This document shows positions 49,901 through 62,222 of a stretch of 64,000 nt of DNA, piece by piece (position 1 is the first letter of the stretch; every line of letters starts with the position of its first letter). Source of the DNA: Juglans regia (lineage: Eukaryota > Streptophyta > Magnoliopsida > Fagales > Juglandaceae); assembly GCF_001411555.2 (NCBI RefSeq), contig NC_049909.1, forward strand, positions 2,713,875 to 2,777,874. Direction: 5' to 3'. The notes beneath the pieces are model-generated. The model did not search any database. It saw nothing but the letters and a program-made list of their open reading frames with translations, and was not told where the DNA came from. The position numbers were made by a program, and so were the translations under genes.

Positions 49901-52900
49901 ATGGATTTAGTCTTCATTGATTGTTCTTGTGGCAGATGTGGATTCTACTCTTCTAGATATTTATGTTCCTGTCCAGGCCCATTTTGTGCTACACCTATCG
50001 CAAACCATCATTCTGTTGTCTACATCTCTTTCTCAGTGTGCCCATTAGGGGTGTAATCAGTCCAGTCCAGTCTAGTCTGCTGGCCAGGGGGCTCGTAGAC
50101 CAAAAATTTTGGTCCACCCTTTTTCCGGACCGATTACCCCTATAGACTGGACCAAACTGTTAGCCATCGGTTAGGTCAGTCCATTCAGTCAAATTCAGTC
50201 CGGGCTAGTGTAAATGGGTCAAACATACAAAAAGCCCAAAATCACTTCTAATGTGTATTTTAACTATTTTCGGCCCATCGATACAAAAAAACTCACAATG
50301 TTACACTTTTGAATATCAACTATTTATCTTTATTTGCACATTTTGTACTTGAAAATAGCCTAAAAAAAGTTGGAAAAATTATCAAAATTATCCATATCCA
50401 TCCATGAGAACTAGCAATCATATCATAATAAAGTTAGAAACAAAAAATAAAGAAAATGAAATTCAAAAATGCAATATCATCCAAACTCCAAATACATATG
50501 GTCAATGGTGATAGGTTATTTGAAAATTACATAATTAACTTATATAACTATTATATAAAATAATATATATAAAAAAATATTTGAAAAAACTATATATATT
50601 TTGGTCAGTCCGGTCCAGCCCGGTCCAAAACAATCACACCCTTGGAATGGACCGAAAACCAAAATTTTAAGGTATATATGGACCATTTGGTCTGGTTGAG
50701 TTTTCCGGTCCGGACCAAATAACTTACACCCCTGGTGCCCATCTTGCTGCTTGCTTGTTTCCTTAATTTTAAGTTTGTTGTGGTCCTGTTTTTGGCCTAT
50801 TTTGGCATTTTTACTTGAAATTGAGCACGTCTTGGGGTGGTTTTAATGGTTCTTTCCATTGGAACGTCAGTTTTTGAGAGCAGCTCATGACTGGGAACTT
50901 TTTTTTGATAGGTAATCAAAGATAATATATTCAAAGAAACAGGCATAGCCCAGGTACACAGGAAGTATACATGAAATCACGCCTAGCTAGCGGATACAAT
51001 AGAAAGAAGAAGATCATGGACACTACGTCCGTTACAAACTAAAGCCCCCGCCCATAAGCGTTTGTCAAAGGTAGACAAATCCTTGACTTGGTTCTTATCG
51101 CAAATGAAGTATTGGATGGTTGACTTAAGTCTAGAGAGCTTGGGCTACTTTGCAAGTTAGACATGGAGAAAGCTTATGATCATGTCAACTGGAAGTTCCT
51201 TCTTTATTTACTTGAAGATATGGTTTTGGGGGGAAATGGAATAAATTGGTAGAATTTTGTATCTCTTCAACTCCTTTCTCCATCTTGGTAAATGGCTCTC
51301 CGGTGGGTTTCTTCAACTCCTCTCGTGGCCTGAGACAGGGAGATCCGCTCTCTCTAATTTTTTATTTGTCATGGAAGCTCTCAGCAAGATGATTGAGGGG
51401 ATGGTGGATGGTGGGTTACTCTATGGTTTTTCGGTGGGGAATGGCATTCTTAACATTTCTCACTTGTTATTTGTTGATGACACACTTATTTTTTGTGGTG
51501 CACACATCAGTCAAGTTCAAGACTTGAGGGCGCTACTCCTTTGTTTTGTTGTCGTGTCTGGATTGAGTATTAACCTTGCTAAGTCAGAAATAGTGCCAGT
51601 GGGAGCCGCCCCCAATGTGGAGATTTTCGCTACTACCTTGGGATGCAAGATATCTTCACTACCTATGAAGTATCTTGGTTTACCATTGGGTGCCTCTTTT
51701 AAATCTGAAAGGATTTGGAATAATGTAGTCAAAAAGGTGGAGCGCAGATTGGCTGCTTGGAAGAGGCTTTACTTATCGAAAGGTGGTAGGTTGACTTTGA
51801 TTAAAAGCACTCTTTCTAACTTACCCATCTATTTTTTGTCTTTGCTCCCGCTTCCCACAAAGGTGGCTAACCGTATTGAGAAGCTACAAAGAGATTTCTT
51901 ATGGAGTGGATTGGGGGAAGATTTCAAATTCCACCTGGTTAATTGGTCTACAGTTTGTACCCCAATTTCTAGGGGAGGTTTGGGGATTCACCACTTGCTG
52001 AAATTCAATCAAGCTCTTTTGGGTAAGTGGTTGTGGAGGTAACAAAATGAAAGGGAGGCCTTTTGGAGGGCGGTTATAGATTCTCAGTTTGGAAAAACTT
52101 GGGGAGGATGGTGCTCGAATGAGGTACGAGACACTTATGGAGTGGGTTTGTGGAAAAATATTAGTAGTCTTTGGGGTACCTTCCAAGAACATGAACATTT
52201 TATTGTAGGTAATAGTTCACGTGTCCGTTTTTGGTTTGACATATGGTGTGTTAACCATTGTCTACGAGATACCTTTCCTGCCATCTTTGCCCTTGCTAGA
52301 GTAAAGGAGGCATCGATTGCCCACCTTTATTCTTCAGCAAATGGCACCCCCCAATGGAATATTGAATTTATTAGGGCAGCCCATAATTGGGAATTGGAGT
52401 CTTTTACGGAATTCTTTGCGGTTTTATATTCCGCAAGTATTCTAGGGAGCTCTGGAGACAAGTTGCATTGGAATCATTCTAAGAAAGGTATCTTCTCGGT
52501 CAGTTCTGTTTATCAAAAGTTCACGAACTCTGGTTTGTCTATATTCCCGTGGAAGAGCATATGGAAGACAAAAGCTCCTTCAAAAGCAGCTTTCTTTGTC
52601 TGGACAACATCTTTGAACAAGATCCTCACTATAGATAATTTGAGGAAACGACGGGTCATTGTCCTAGATTGGTGTTATATGTGTAAGAAGCATGGGGAGT
52701 CTATTGATCATCTGTTTTTACACTGTGAGGTGGCTAAGGCTGTATGGGATGATTTCTTCTCTAGAGTTGGATTGTCTTGGGTTATGCCTTGGAGATTGGT
52801 GGATTTCCTCGCAAGCTAGACATACATGGAGATTCTCAGGTAGCGGCAATCTGGAGATTGGTACCAATATGTATGTGTTGGTGTATTTGGAAGGAGAGAA

Positions 52901-55900
52901 ATGCTAGATGTTTTGATGATCAAGAGAGAACAAGGGAAGAGCTTAAAGTTTTTTTATGGGAGTAAAAGGCTAGGAACTTGGAACGTTTGCTGATTTTTTT
53001 TACTCATGATGGAGGATAGGATGATTAGGATTCCTGATGGGAGTAAAAGGCTCTTGGTGTGTTCCTATTATAAGGCCCTCTTGGGTTTCTCTAATGATCA
53101 TGGTTTTCCTTGGAAGGCTATTTGGAAGTGTAAGGTCCCTCCTAAGATTAGCTTTCTTTATACTTATAAAAAAAAAAAAAAAGATTCGTTTTCTTTATAT
53201 GGAATGCATCTCTTGGGAGAGTCCTCACCACTGACAATTTGAGGAAACATGGTCTCATCATTATGGATTGGCATTTCTTGTGAAAGAAAAATGGGGAATC
53301 CTTGGACCAGCTATTGTAACATTGTGAGGTGGCTCAGTTCTTGTGGAATGAGATCCTTGACCGGACCAGTGTGCCATGGGTTATGCCCGGAAGAGTTATG
53401 GTTATTTTCAAGTGCTGGACAGTATTAGGGGAAATATTACATTGCTGCTGTGTGGAAAATGATCTCTCTTTGTATTATGTGGTATTTGTGGATGGAGAGA
53501 AATCAGAGATGTTTTGAAGACCAGGAGCGTTCCTTGGATGAGATGAAGAGATTCTTTTATAATACATTATTTTCTTGGGTTTCCGTCATAATTTGGAATG
53601 AGGACAGTTTTCATGACTTGCTTGTATCCCTCACCGGTGCTTAGTGGTACTTAGGCATGTTCTGCGTATACTTCCTATGTAGTTGGGCTATGCCTTTTCC
53701 TTTTAATAAATTTTTACTTTTACTTCTAAAAAAAATGTCTTGGGGTGGCAGTTTGGTGCAGGATAGAGAAGCATCTGGTCTTTAAAATCTTGCTTGGTGA
53801 AATATGTATCATTTCTCTCGTATAGTTTTATTTCTTTGCTCTTATGTTGTTGTATACTTGGTCGCTTCTATTGTTGGTGCTTCTATATTTATGTTCCTCT
53901 ATATCTTGGTTTGAATTGCCTCAGGATAGACGAGGCTCTTTTAAATTTGGAAAACCAGTGACTAATATCATTCCTTATCTTAAAGATATGAGTGGTTCGA
54001 AACTATATTCAGATTTTGAAAAACAATTACAGATATATTCTGAGGAAAAAAATATATTCTAATTGTACTCTATTTTTTAGCTTGGGAAAAAATCATTCTA
54101 AACGTACTTCATTTTTACTTGGGACAAAGTATTTATTCCAAAAAATACGAGTTTTTTATGAAGTTTTTTTAGCGTGTGTGATAACCTTGTATTATAAGAG
54201 TGAGCATGTGCTTTGTTGTGTCAGAGTTATGTCAATGCTTATGTCAATGTTCCATGTCTTCGAATGTAGTAGAAATGGGTTCTTTTGATGCATCAATGTT
54301 GCATGGTTGCATTGTGTAAAAACTGTCTGCTATGCAGCTTAGGGGAAAAAAATATGACAACTACACAAAACTTACTTGTGTACTTAGGGAAAAAACTGTC
54401 AGCTATGCAGCTTAGGGAAAAAAAGGCAACTAAAATGGAGAGCTGAAACTAATAGAATAATCTATAGGAGGGACCTACGCTTTGCTGACAAATATTGTCC
54501 AGCTGCCCTGACACCAAGAAACAAACCAGCTAACAACTTACTTCCGGTAGGTACAATAGAACATCAAAACGAAAAGGGAAAAGCAATATTCTAATATGAA
54601 ACCTAATATGAAATTTAGGTCAAGTCTCTCTCTCTCTCTGCAATCTGTTCACAAATTTCTTGCTAACTCAATGCTCTCTTCATTGGCTACTTCTTGTGTT
54701 CTGAATTTGCTGTTAGACTATACAAACAAAACAAATAAACCAGTTTTTCATGTCTCTCCATATGATAGAAATGCTCATCAACTTATCCTTTTGATCATAG
54801 GATGGCATTAAGGACCTGGACAAAATTGCAAGGACTTCCTCAAGATAATGGTTCATTGTCTGCATTCAAGCCTCACCTTTGGAAGCCCAAGAGAAATGCA
54901 TTATAGATATAAAGTTTTATCTACTTATGATGATTCGCATGAAACTACATAGCTCTTTATTATCATTATTGATGGCTTTTGAAATTACATGCTTTAGATT
55001 CTGTTTGTTGTATGTACAAGTACTTTTATGTGTTTTATTTTGATAACTTGTTCCTTACAATCCTCGTTATGAAACAAAGCATCAATGAATTACCTGAGCT
55101 TGTAACATACATGGGGTGTTCCTACCAATTTGTACCTCCAACTTGGCATGGTTAAACTATTAGATATCTCTTTGGAGGTTATTTCTTTTGATTGCTGGAT
55201 ATGGGGAACCAAGCATGTGCCTTACACTTGCTGTCCATACCAGTTTTTTATAACATTCTCAAGAAGTTCATACAGAGGCAATGCTTGTATGCAACTTTAA
55301 TTTAGCAGGATAGGTAAATATAGATCATTCTGAATTTCACAAAATCTTTTGTTTTATATTATTCAAGGATATAAAGGCAAGAAAGACAAAACCAAAATTT
55401 ATAAAGTTAATATGATTTGCTATACATTAATTAGTCCACTTAACAAGTTGGATTGCTAATCTGAAGAACCAAAATTTGTTAAGTGGATAGTAATCAACTT
55501 AACAGGTTGGATTACTAATTAATATGATTTGCTATACATTAATTAGTCCACTTAACAGGTTGGATTACCAATCCCAGCATTGGTAAATTGGTAAGTGCAC
55601 TTAACAGGTTGGAAAATTCACTAGGCCCTGGGCGGAGTGAATTTTCCAACTTAGACCCATAGATCTATAAGTCTTTACACATTACTTGGTGTCAATTAAT
55701 CCAATATTGCTGTTAAGAGTATTCCTAATAGAATCTACTCTCCAAATAGGAAAAATACAGGAATCTTGAAATTTCCATATTCCTAGATGGACTAGGAATC
55801 CTAGTTTTACTAGAAAAAGTGAAGTCAAGAAGCCCTAGAATTGTAGCTGGCCAACACTGCAGTATTATTTTGAACCATTAGAACTGTGACATAGGCTAAC

Positions 55901-58900
55901 CTATATCCTCATTATGCTGCTACCGATATAGACAGTCATTAGGACTCCTAATTTTGGTTGAAAACTAAAAAGCTGCAGGAAACTCGCAAGGAGCTGGCTT
56001 CTACAACCAATTAAATCCAAGAACATCCAAAAAAAAAAAAGGCTGCCAAACCCCTAGCCCCATTAGAATACCTTTGATCATCCAATAAACAAGAAAATCT
56101 CCAAGAAACCTCCAAGAACCAGGTCTATACAGCCATCTGTGTTATGCCGCCACTCTCAAACCTCGTTGCCGCAAGAGTTTTTGGAATTTCAATCAACTCA
56201 AACCCCGCCACATTATGTGCTCTATAGCCCTAAGTAGCAATCAAAATATCCACATAAACCTAGCTGCCAATACATTAGGAAACCTTAGAAAACTCAACTG
56301 CATGAAATACTAATTCAATAAGACGTTCTCCCTGCCTCCATATCCAAATAGCCTAGGAATCGCGAAGCCTAAGTCATGTATCCTATAAATACACCAGCAA
56401 TGTCGCCCCTTTTACTTCATTCAACCCTTAGAATTTTCAAGAGCCGCATTCTTTAATCCCTGCCCTGGTGTGCCCCCTTCCATAGCCTTGCTTTTCTTGT
56501 AAATTATAACAAAAATTTATTCCACTGGTGCAAGTTTAATCCAGAGAGAGTAAAGCGCAAGACAGAAAGTATACAAAACTTATTTACTTTTCTTTTATAC
56601 ATAAAATAAATATGCGTACCTGAACATCAACCTTCAGGATAATATTCAGCTGGTGCAAGTCTAATCCAGAGAGCTTTCCTGTTGAAACGGCAGAAGCCAA
56701 GGAAGAAAGTGTAACCTTCCCATCTCCAGCCTTAGCTGAGATACGTTCATTTCGTAATGATTCAGCACGCAACTCAGCCTTTTCACGTGCAATTTCGAGG
56801 GAATCAACAACCTCAAATTCATCACCAGCAATTGGAACATGATTTAATCCAATCACCTGTGAATGCACATAGACGTAAATTACAAGCTAAAAGTTGAACC
56901 AAAAGTTCAAGGAATTAAAGAAAAAAGGGTAAACATGGACCATATATCTTTGCTAGACTTTGTGTATTGCTGATAAAGAAGGTATCACAGAGATTTTGTT
57001 CTTCTGTGCAAAATTATACGTTATAAGCTATGCTTTTTGCATGTACTGGTCAAATGGGAGAGGGGAGACACCAAAGTCCATCAGATCTTCCGACCAATAA
57101 TTTTCCTTCTGTGGGTTGAGGCGACGAGACCTTCATTTTTTGCATGATTAGCCAGGATTACAATCCAAGGCATTTTTTAATCAAAAAAAAAGGGGAGTAC
57201 GACTATTTTTGTCTACTCATTGTTATTTTCATTGTATCCTCATCTCTATTATTTTTCAAACTCTTAACGATAAGCTAAAAAAAGCAAAACACGTAAATGT
57301 GGTTATCGAAAGAATTAAAAATATATATTAATTGAATGTAATATAGGAAGTTGATGCAAAGATTTCTATAGTTTGACTTTGCAAGAAAATTTTCAAATAT
57401 AGTGATATCCATTAAGGGGGGTAATTAAGGACTGATAGTAAAATATTATTTGATTCAAATAACTCCACAGGAGGCAACATCATATGATATGCTGCTAAAT
57501 ACAAATTTTCAGGATAAAATTTTAAATTATTAAATTCACCTCTTCTTTAAGATAGTAATAGAAAAACAGTCTGAAGATCAAAACCCTTACAATGGTCTTT
57601 AGCCACCATTTCAATTAAACATTTCACATGTTAGAAACATTTACGTGATGTCTAATCCATCTGACCCACATATGAGGGAAGCATTAAAATATAAAGTAAA
57701 TAATACAATTCACCACTTCACATCAACTAAAGTAAATACCTGTACAGGTATAGAGGGTCCAGCTTCCTTGACACGATTTCCACCGTCATCAAATAAAGCC
57801 CGCGCCTGACCATGTGCATAATAAAAACATCCCTTAAAAATGTGTATCGGGCATAATGGAAAAAAAAAAATCAAACTAAATAATTAAGCATGCAAAATTT
57901 AATTCTTTGATCAGGGTACTTTATCTTCTAGAAACTTCTAGAGCTTCAAACTCCTATATACCAACCTTTCCAAAGGCTTCTCCACAAACTACTATATCAC
58001 CAACTTTAAGTGTCCCATTCTGCACAATAAATGTAGCTACTGGCCCTTTAGCTTTGTGAAGACCTGCCTCAATGACTGTGCCCTTTCCACTTCTATCAGG
58101 ATTAGCCTTCAAATCTTGTAACTAAAACAAGCATGCAAATGTTAAGGATATAAAGGAGAAAGATGTCAAAACAACAAGATGAAGATCTTCATATTTTTTT
58201 CCAAATACTGTGTAGCACAATGAGAAGTAACCCCCTCCCCCATTCCTCCCAGATGCCCCAATGGCTTAATGCAGTGGTATTCGACCATAAATCTATGGTA
58301 GTATGCTAAGAGCCCTCTGTTTACATATTTTCTCTACCATCGGGTTAGCTGACATGTTATTGCGCACAAATTTTAAAACATTAAATAGGCCTTCATTTTT
58401 GGAAACATTTCAGCAAGTCACACCTATAGTAGATTCTGAATTTTAGTGTATTTATGGCTTCTCAAGGCTTTTCTGCATATATAAAAAGGTAAACAGTGTA
58501 AGGGTGAAAATCATGTGTCCTAATGCCTAAATATGTTTTTTTTTTTTTTTTTTTTTGATAAGTAAGAAAAATGCCTAAATCTGTTATAGGAAAAGGTATA
58601 GTGCCTACCCATGACAGAGTGACCCATTACAAAGGATAAATCATTTCATAGGAACAAAAGACTAGTCCATGCATAATTTTTACTCTAGTTGTGAACCCCA
58701 GAAAGAAAGATGAATGCACAAATAATGATAAATAGAAAAATGAACAATGGAGAAATAAACCTTTCCTCAAAGTTTTGAATACCAATAGTAAAAACTAGGT
58801 TTCCTTTATTTGATTTTTTTTTTTTAGGGAGGGGGGGGAGGTGGATAAGCAAGACCTTTTTGTAACTTATTACAAGAAATTGCACATCAATGACATCTAA

Positions 58901-61900
58901 CTCACCTCGGCAACAAGCATGACTGTTTCCAAAAGATCATCTATATTCTCCCCTTTAAGAGCACTAACCTGTTAGAGGAGATCGAAGAAAGAAAATTTCA
59001 GAAACTACATAAAGTATCAATATCAGTCATTACAAACCCTGCAGTTGAGATATAACAACCTGAACCATTGGGATATCACCACCCCAGTCTTCAGGCATTA
59101 AACCAATCAACGAAAGCTCTTGCATGACTCGTTCTGCATTTGCTCCCTCTTTATCTATCTGGTGCAATGGAAGAAATAAGATTGAGAATCAGCAAGTCCT
59201 GAAGCCATGACAAAGCAGAGCAAAAAGAATTTCAAAAGTGTTTTTCCGCTTTATCATATTATCCCAAAAAGAAAAAGAAATATGATAACCAAACAATTAT
59301 AGTTGACATGCCTTATTTATAGCAACCACCATTGGAACTCCAGCTGCCTTGGCATGAGCTATGGCCTCATTTGTTTGAGGACGGATTCCATCATCAGCAG
59401 CAACTACAATAATAGCGATGTCTGTCACCCTGGCTCCACGAGCTCTCATTGCTCCAAAGGCCTAAAAGGAGCAGAGATAATAGATATCCATAAAACAAAA
59501 AACGTACAAGAAATTTGTTTTTGTAAGTAACAATGGGAGTAAAAAAATGCACAAGAAAATTACAGATCACAAACGAGAAAATAACAATGTTGTAACACCC
59601 CAGTCCCACATTGGTGAAACAAACAACTCATATAGAGTAAGTATAAAGGTAGTTATAGGTGTTAAGTCCCCCACATTAGATACTTATTATATGAAATTGG
59701 GTTTTATAAGTAATTCTCAATAAGCTTACATAGAGTGGGTAAATTATAAAGGTAATCACAGGAGTTATATCCCACATTTGCTACTTACTAGGTGAAACCA
59801 GTCTTTACTAGGTAAGTTTCAAATTGACTAAGTCATTTTGGGGTTGTAGTGCAGGCGTTGCTAGTGCTTTCTCTTGGTCATTACAAATGCACTAGCAAAA
59901 GATAATTTACCATTCAAACAATGACTATAAAACCCCAAAATATGAATTATAAAAGAGGAAACAATAATGTATATATTTTTTTGAGGTCGGTGGAGGGGGG
60001 AGGAATAAGAAAAGCTAAAAGTTAACATGTTAGCTGGAAGTGTACCTCATGCCCTGGTGTATCAAGGAAAACACATTGCTGCACCTTGCCATCTATAGGA
60101 ACTTGCACCTTATATGCGCCAATACCTTGGGTAATGCCACCAGCTTCAGATGAAGCTACCTGCAAATATCTAGCAGTCAGGCATTAGCTGAACAATAGCA
60201 AAACCAGCACAAACTCCAATCAAATATTAATCCAGTACCAAAGCCGAACAAGACAATGAGCGGCTTGTCTTAAATTATGCATCTTAGCCAAATCATAAAA
60301 GTATCTCACAAAATAGAGACAAAATTAATCGGAATCACTACAAATAACAAATCCATAAGACCCCACAATGGGCATTGCAAAAGAAACTGAAAGGGGTATC
60401 AAGATGATTAAGCTTCCATATGTACCTTGCTCTTTTGAATATAATCCAAAAGGGTTGTCTGTCAAGGGTGTAGCAACAAAAACATATTAGCAAAGTTTAG
60501 CTGCAGGGATATACTAAAATTTAAAGCAATACCAATAGAAAGTAATAGGAAATAGATGCAGAAGGTCCAAACAGAAGTGAAGATCCAAATTGCTGCCACT
60601 TACCTTCCCATGATCCACATGACCCATTATAGTAATAACGGGAGGCCGGTCTTGTAGTTTGTCTAGGTCTTCTTCATCAAAAATTTCCTTCTTTCTCGCC
60701 ATTTCTTCAACTTTAATGGGATCAACATCCAGCACTTCAACATCATGCTCTTTACAAATCATTTTCACCATATCTTTGTCTAGAGTTTGCACCCCATCAG
60801 GCTTAATTCCTTTTGAGTATAAATACCCAAGAATCTCACCTTCACCAATAACCAAATTGTAGGCTAACTCCTCAATCAGCATACCTTCCTCACCAACCTC
60901 AAGGATTTCTACTTTTACAGGAGCTGCCTCTTTGGCAGCCTGAAGTCTGGCAGCCTTTCGACTTGCTTTACTCCATTTCCTCCCTTTCCTTCCAATGGAT
61001 GCACCAGGAATCGAGACCTCATCTGGAATGTCAGCATCGTCCACATCAACCATTCGTCTCCGTGGTCCACCCGCTGAGGCATTTTTTTTACGATAATCAT
61101 CTTTGAACCTTCCAGTGGAAGGGCCTTTTCCTGGTCGTGCAGGGGCTAAAACTGCTTGAGCAATCAGAGGATCAACCACCGGTTTCTTGGAAGCAAATTT
61201 GTCAATCAAAATCGGTTTACGTTCTGTAGCTTTCGAATCTAAATCAGTTTCATCAGTCACTGGAGATTTCGGAGCTGCCCCAACATCCTTCAAGACAACA
61301 GGTTTTTTTATCACAGGCAGAGAAGCTACAGAAGGCTTTGCTTGTAATTTTGGTTGAGGTCTCAAAGGTGGCTGACGGGGTGTAAAAGAAGTACGGGCTT
61401 CAGAGTCTATCTTTTCCCCTTGCCCTGTTTTCATCTCTTCCTTTGCAGTCATGTTACTAGGCTTCGATGATGATCCCTTAACCTTCTGGACGGTTGCGAC
61501 TGTGTCTCCTTTACGCCACACGCTCTTCAAAGTTTTAGAACTCTGAGCCGATTTTCCACTTGTCGAATTACTACTCGTAGTAGATGTAGATTTACTAGCA
61601 AACCCACTCTCTCTCTTGCTTCCAGACTCGCTCAATCTCGAACTTTCTAGCCTTTCTGCCTTTTCCAATACCTCTCCCAGCGACTCAATCACTTTATTCC
61701 TCTCGTCAGCATCCTCTAAAGTTTCACCATCAGAAGAATCACCATTGATTCCAGATGGTTCCCAAGTGACCGGAAGGGATTCACCCTTGGACCCTGAGGA
61801 TTTCAACACTGGCTTAGGAGCAGGCTTAAGTAGGAAACCTGCATCACCGTCATCACCTTTACCTCCTCCTCCTCTATAGGTGTTACTAGATGGATTAAGG

Positions 61901-62127
61901 GACACTGCATTGCCTTGATCGGGGACGAAGTCAGTTGTTGTGACCGAATATTTACAGACAGACAAAGACACACAGTGCCATCTCTTCTTCTTAACCGTAA
62001 AATTTCCTTTAGACAAAGAAACTCTCCTAAACAGAGAGCAGTGGGACCTTTCCGATGCTATACTACTTCCCAAACTCACCAGAGAAGTCATAGTTCCTTG
62101 CATACTTCCTCCCACTAAGATTAGCAT
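45650..62127 (-). CDS. FUG1: Chloroplast translation initiation factor IF-2 (FUG1)
   Basis: A nuclear-encoded GTPase that brings initiator tRNA to the small subunit of plastid ribosomes. Twelve exons join in frame: 60604-62127, 60426-60458, 60046-60159, 59312-59461, 59060-59158, 58906-58968, 57966-58121, 57740-57805, 56620-56856, 48465-48740, 47414-47602 and 45650-45811. They give 1022 codons, close to the size I recall for Arabidopsis FUG1. Exon 1 holds a Ser-rich transit peptide (about residues 1-60), a long charged linker and GHVDHGK at its end (G1, residues 502-508). Later exons give [10 protein letters not shown] (G2), DTPGHE (G3, 552-557), NKID (G4, 606-609) and SALKGENID (G5, about 642). 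Domain II (exons 7-8), an IF-2-type domain III (exons 9-10) and domain IV (exons 11-12) follow. All introns are GT-AG except intron 4 (GC-AG). Intron 9 is 7.9 kb and full of transposons. No disabling change was seen. A later ATG (codon 9) is an alternative start. Confidence 0.97.
45935..46085 (-). mobile_element. LINE 3'-end fragment in the last FUG1 intron
   Basis: On the minus strand it reads '...tgtatacttttctgtgtatat' phrases close to the 'gtatacttcctgtgtac...gggctatgcc' signature seen at the ends of the LINEs at 50901-53736. It is a short 5'-truncated insertion in intron 11, and the boundaries are approximate. Confidence 0.5.
46152..46206. repeat. Compound (AT)n-(AG)n microsatellite
   Basis: An AT dinucleotide run passes directly into an AG run inside FUG1 intron 11. 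A separate (CT)n run lies at about 46963-46993. Confidence 0.9.
50046..50734. mobile_element. Non-autonomous hAT MITE in FUG1 intron 9
   Basis: The ends TAGGGGTGTAATC and ACTTACACCCCTG are imperfect inverted repeats. The flanking 8-bp duplication GTGCCCAT (50038-50045 and 50735-50742) is perfect. Subterminal CAGTCCAGTC/GGTCCGGTCC motifs surround an AT-rich core. It has the same family ends as 14623-15150 and no coding capacity. Confidence 0.9.
50901..52972 (-). mobile_element. LINE B with 5' inversion, nested in LINE A
   Basis: GGAACTT flanks the insert (50894-50900 and 52973-52979). The left ~200 bp is a minus-strand LINE 3' end: a poly(T) start, then the complement of 'gtatacttcctgtgtac..gggctatgcc' and of [12 protein letters not shown] coding sequence. 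From about 51125 to 52972 the strand flips and plus-strand ORF2 sequence appears. Opposite-strand halves inside one pair of target duplications are the hallmark of twin-primed (5'-inverted) L1 insertion. Confidence 0.78.
51125..52972 (+). pseudogene. LINE reverse transcriptase and zf-RVT fragment
   Basis: From [14 protein letters not shown] (about 51150), the RT core passes through FVDDTLIF (about 51470), [10 protein letters not shown] and KYLGLPLGA, and on to the conserved [17 protein letters not shown]. The zf-RVT domain (about 52490-52800) contains [12 protein letters not shown] and a C..C..H...H-type [19 protein letters not shown] stop near 51239, a frame change near 51290 and stops at 52040 and 52819 inactivate it. 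The endonuclease and ORF1 are absent. Confidence 0.85.
58530..58570 (-). repeat. Poly(T) with GATAAGTAA, LINE-type tail remnant
   Basis: T(20) followed by GATAAGTAAG matches the 3' terminus of the local LINE family read from the other strand. It lies in FUG1 intron 6. Confidence 0.4.
59311..59311 (-). other. FUG1: GC splice donor of FUG1 intron 4
   Basis: Intron 4 (59159-59311) starts GCATGT instead of GT and ends CACCAG. Joining at this donor gives ...AINK|IDKEG, the conserved NKID motif. No GT nearby preserves this frame and motif. GC-AG introns are a known minor class spliced by the major spliceosome. Confidence 0.8.
59590..59846. repeat. Possible LTR/TRIM-like repeat in FUG1 intron 3
   Basis: TGTAACACCCCAGTCCCACATTGG-like sequence starts near 59592 and resembles the starts of many plant LTRs. 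It is followed by internally repeated 'cccacatt', 'ttactaggt' and 'ataaaggta' phrases. No target duplication or clear 3' end was found. Confidence 0.35.
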
Positions 62128-62222
62128 GGGTACGCCCCACCAGTCCCAAAACCAAACCTTTCAGTTCTCAGTAATTCCTCATTCTACGCTGTCTACGAAT
62201 TCCAAGTCAATTAGCTAAGTTC

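Larger units (their letters stand above)
50841..53736 (+). mobile_element. 5'-truncated L1-type LINE (LINE A), host of LINE B
   Basis: A 12-bp duplication GTCTTGGGGTGG flanks it (50829-50840 and 53737-53748). Its left end encodes [16 protein letters not shown], homologous to the region before the zf-RVT domain. After LINE B the frame continues as GTFADFF and then decayed zf-RVT sequence (53050-53640), a 3' region with 'gtatacttcctatgtag' and a poly(A)-like tail at about 53728-53735. Only the last part of ORF2 was ever inserted. Confidence 0.82.
48741..56619 (-). other. FUG1: FUG1 intron 9, 7.9-kb transposon-bearing intron
   Basis: It starts GTACGC at 56619 and ends at CAG before 48740, so it is GT-AG. 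It contains a hAT MITE (50046-50734) and LINE A with LINE B nested in it (50841-53736). 48742-50037 and 53749-56619 hold no recognised gene. Within the latter, an AACAGGTTGGATT phrase recurs around 55440-55615. A (CT)n tract lies at about 49136-49154. Most other FUG1 introns are 100-1600 bp. Confidence 0.9.

Noticed and set aside
61616..62218. Plus-strand ORFs opposite FUG1 exon 1
   Set aside because: They are antisense shadows of the well-supported minus-strand coding exon.
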